Assembly (NCBI GenBank): GCA_029938185.1
Contig: JAOZVK010000282.1
Location: 1-7,498 of the forward strand
Length of the DNA stretch: 7,498 nucleotides
DNA from: Bacteroidales bacterium
GTDB lineage: Bacteria > Bacteroidota > Bacteroidia > Bacteroidales > JAOZVK01
Direction: 5' to 3'
Below the pieces are notes generated by a model that was not told where the DNA came from, did not search any database, and was given only the letters and a program-made list of their open reading frames with translations. This document shows, in pieces, positions 6,251 through 7,498 of this stretch; positions within the stretch are counted from its first letter, which is position 1, and the number at the start of each line of letters is the position of its first letter. The translations under genes and the position numbers were made by a program.

Positions 6251-7258
6251 TTATTTTTTCATTTTCACTAATTTCTCAATTTTCTTCTTTACTTCTTGTA
6301 TTAGTTGTTTTTCGCTTGGTAGATATAGTTCATATTTGCTTGCAATAATGGTTTTGTTGTTTTCGGGTAATGATACTTTTACCATAGTATCATTTTTATT
6401 TGCACACAATAATATGCCTATTGTTTGGTTTTCAAAAACCTGTCGTTCGTAGCGGTCGTAATAATTGACATACATTTGCAATTGTCCTATGTCCTGATGT
6501 GTTAGTTTTTGAGTTTTGATTTCCATAATTACAAAACTCTGTAAAAGCCGATTGTAGAACACCAAATCAACAAAAAAATCATCACCGTCTAAGTGTATGC
6601 GTTTTTGGCGAGCAACAAAGGTGAAACCGTTACCCAGTTCGAGCAGAAAATCCTGCAAATGTTCAATAATGGCAGTTTCGAGGTCTTTTTCGTAGTAAGT
6701 GGCTTGGCGTTTTAAACCTAAAAATTCCAATACCATTGGGTCTTTTATGATTTCCTGCGGTTGGCTGGGGTATTTTTCGTTTCGGGCTATTGACAGCACA
6801 GCCTCTATATTGTTGCTTTTTAGTAAACGTTCGTATAGCGAAGAATTTACCTGTCGTTCCAATTGCCGTGCCGACCAATTATTTTTTGATGCTTCGGCAA
6901 TATAAAATTCACGTTTGTCTTCGTTGCCTATAGTTATAAGCTTCTTATAATGTGTCCAATGGAATTGTGTACGCAGTGCGGACACTATTGGGAATTTACG
7001 ATAAAACTGCACATACCAATACAACTGCCGTCTTGAAAAACCACTACCAAATTGAGGCTGCAATTCTTTTGAAATTGATTGTATAAGAAATGTACCGTAA
7101 GCTGCACGGTCTTCGCCCTGCTGTTCTTCCTCAAATATTTTTCTGCCAATATTCCAATACATTAATACCCTTTCGGTATCAACCGAACGGATTGCTTTTG
7201 TCTGTGAATTGGCTATTATTTGCCGTATTTCTTGTATCAGCTCTTTTTTTATTTGCAT
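6251..7258 (-). CDS. PDDEXK nuclease domain-containing protein (DUF1016/YhcG family)
   Basis: From the ATG at 7258 the product has 335 residues, near the usual size for this family. The N-terminal part (about 5-150) matches the DUF1016 helical domain, with the recognisable VLMYWNIGRKIFEEEQ and AYGTFLIQSISKEL stretches and SRRQLYWYVQFYRKFP. The C-terminal part is a PDDEXK nuclease fold: Glu199, Asp231 in FFVDLVFYN, Glu246-Ile-Lys248 and Gln259 in DIGQ, so the catalytic core is intact. Such proteins are found in accessory regions and are suspected to act in DNA defence or metabolism; the exact reaction is not known to me. I prefer this ATG because the alternative upstream TTG at 7336 would add 26 residues encoded by a 106-bp repeat that also occurs at 98-203 without the gene. 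G+C is clearly higher than in the patatin gene (27 of 60 bases at 6601-6660 against 5 of 60 at 5461-5520), which suggests separate ancestry. It is transcribed toward the patatin gene. Confidence 0.9.
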   Translation of the reverse strand: MQIKKELIQEIRQIIANSQTKAIRSVDTERVLMYWNIGRKIFEEEQQGEDRAAYGTFLIQSISKELQPQFGSGFSRRQLYWYVQFYRKFPIVSALRTQFHWTHYKKLITIGNEDKREFYIAEASKNNWSARQLERQVNSSLYERLLKSNNIEAVLSIARNEKYPSQPQEIIKDPMVLEFLGLKRQATYYEKDLETAIIEHLQDFLLELGNGFTFVARQKRIHLDGDDFFVDLVFYNRLLQSFVIMEIKTQKLTHQDIGQLQMYVNYYDRYERQVFENQTIGILLCANKNDTMVKVSLPENNKTIIASKYELYLPSEKQLIQEVKKKIEKLVKMKK

Positions 7259-7267
7259 TTTTTTCTG

Positions 7268-7373
7268 ATAAGTAGGTCGATATATAAAAACAACACTTTT
7301 GTTTTTATTATTATGCTGTTTATCAAGCGTAAGCAAAATTGTTAATTATCCATTGTTCATTGTTAATTACTTA
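7268..7373 (-). repeat. 106-bp inverted repeat, right copy, leader of the nuclease gene
   Basis: This is the inverted partner of 98-203 (105 of 106 identical). On the minus strand it runs directly into the nuclease gene, ending nine bases before its ATG, and so contains that gene's leader and presumably its promoter. CAATTTTG (7335-7342, minus strand) is one base off a TAnnTTTG box. It includes an AATTAACAATGAACAATGG segment of the kind repeated between genes in Bacteroidota, and the box AGCGTAAGCAAAATT (plus strand, 7326-7340) related to the hairpin elements. The 7.06 kb between the two arms could in principle invert by recombination. Confidence 0.9.
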
Positions 7374-7379
7374 TTAGAG

Positions 7380-7414
7380 TGCATAAGCCACATTAAATAG
7401 GTCGAAGACCTTAA
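7380..7414 (+). repeat. Hairpin element, copy 4
   Basis: The sequence TGCATAAGCCACATTAAAT is followed by stem AGGTC (7399-7403), GAA loop, GACCT (7407-7411). It differs from copy 1 at two positions, both in the 5' box, while the hairpin is unchanged. It has the same plus orientation as the other three, although the neighbouring nuclease gene runs the other way, so if it serves a gene that gene is to the right of the window. The mini-ORF here would be GTG CAT AAG CCA CAT TAA. I see nothing else in 7415-7498. Confidence 0.8.
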
Positions 7415-7498
7415 TAAACCATATTGAATGTATTAAATCACTAACTAAGGATTTGCTCAAAAATAATTTCACATTCTAATTAGGACGAATTGTATAGT

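Noticed and set aside
6201..6452. Plus-strand open frame of 83 codons over the palindrome arm and nuclease 3' end
   Set aside because: It begins with TTG inside the inverted repeat and overlaps the nuclease gene; the Phe-rich product is antisense-like. The same holds for small frames at 6663-6878, 6699-6905 and 7090-7275.
7259..7336. 26-residue N-terminal extension of the nuclease from a TTG at 7336
   Set aside because: The extension is encoded by the dispersed 106-bp repeat, the family starts close to the ATG at 7258, and the added residues match nothing in the family.

Overview
The window is AT-rich and looks like Bacteroidota (Bacteroidetes) chromosome. The sequence reasons are: start codons without Shine-Dalgarno boxes and with A/T-rich leaders (two genes share the start context TAAACATATGAA), a candidate TTG-N23-TAnnTTTG promoter of the Bacteroidota type, a Cys-anchored lipoprotein, and intergenic filler of the AATTAACAATGAACAATGG and ATTACGAATT kinds that I associate with this phylum. 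No rRNA, tRNA, CRISPR array, transposase or phage gene is visible, and a genus cannot be named.

Layout from left to right. 1-869 has no convincing gene and is packed with repeats: a 106-bp sequence recurring inverted at the right end of the window, the first copy of a 160-bp direct repeat, a perfect 15-bp inverted repeat, and a possible 25-codon coding remnant. 870-1919 (+) is a secreted lipoprotein whose C-terminal half looks like two tandem copies of a Cys-containing domain. It is followed by the second 160-bp repeat, a candidate promoter, and two tandem copies of a 36-bp hairpin element. 2316-3731 (+) is a full-length NfeD-type membrane serine protease. After 66 bp holding a third hairpin copy, 3798-6029 (+) is a 743-residue patatin-like phospholipase with a membrane-embedded N-terminal half and a probable TTG start. 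The two probably form an operon concerned with the membrane: an NfeD protease plus a lipid acyl hydrolase. The SPFH/flotillin partner usual for NfeD is not in the window.

A 147-bp nested palindrome separates this operon from a convergent gene, 6251-7258 (-), encoding a PDDEXK nuclease-domain protein of the DUF1016/YhcG family. That gene is visibly richer in G+C than the phospholipase and has the look of an acquired accessory gene. Its 5' leader is one arm of the 106-bp inverted repeat, and a fourth hairpin copy follows at 7380-7414.

The least ordinary content is the repeat set. Four copies of a GCRTAAGC-box plus GAA-triloop hairpin are seen, one with two compensatory base-pair changes in the stem. 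Three lie in the leader or intergenic part of the nfeD-patatin operon, two of them within 20 nt of a start codon. Two inverted 106-bp copies match at 105 of 106 positions, and two direct 160-bp copies bracket the lipoprotein gene. I found no certain new multi-gene system; the hairpin family is the best candidate for something undescribed.
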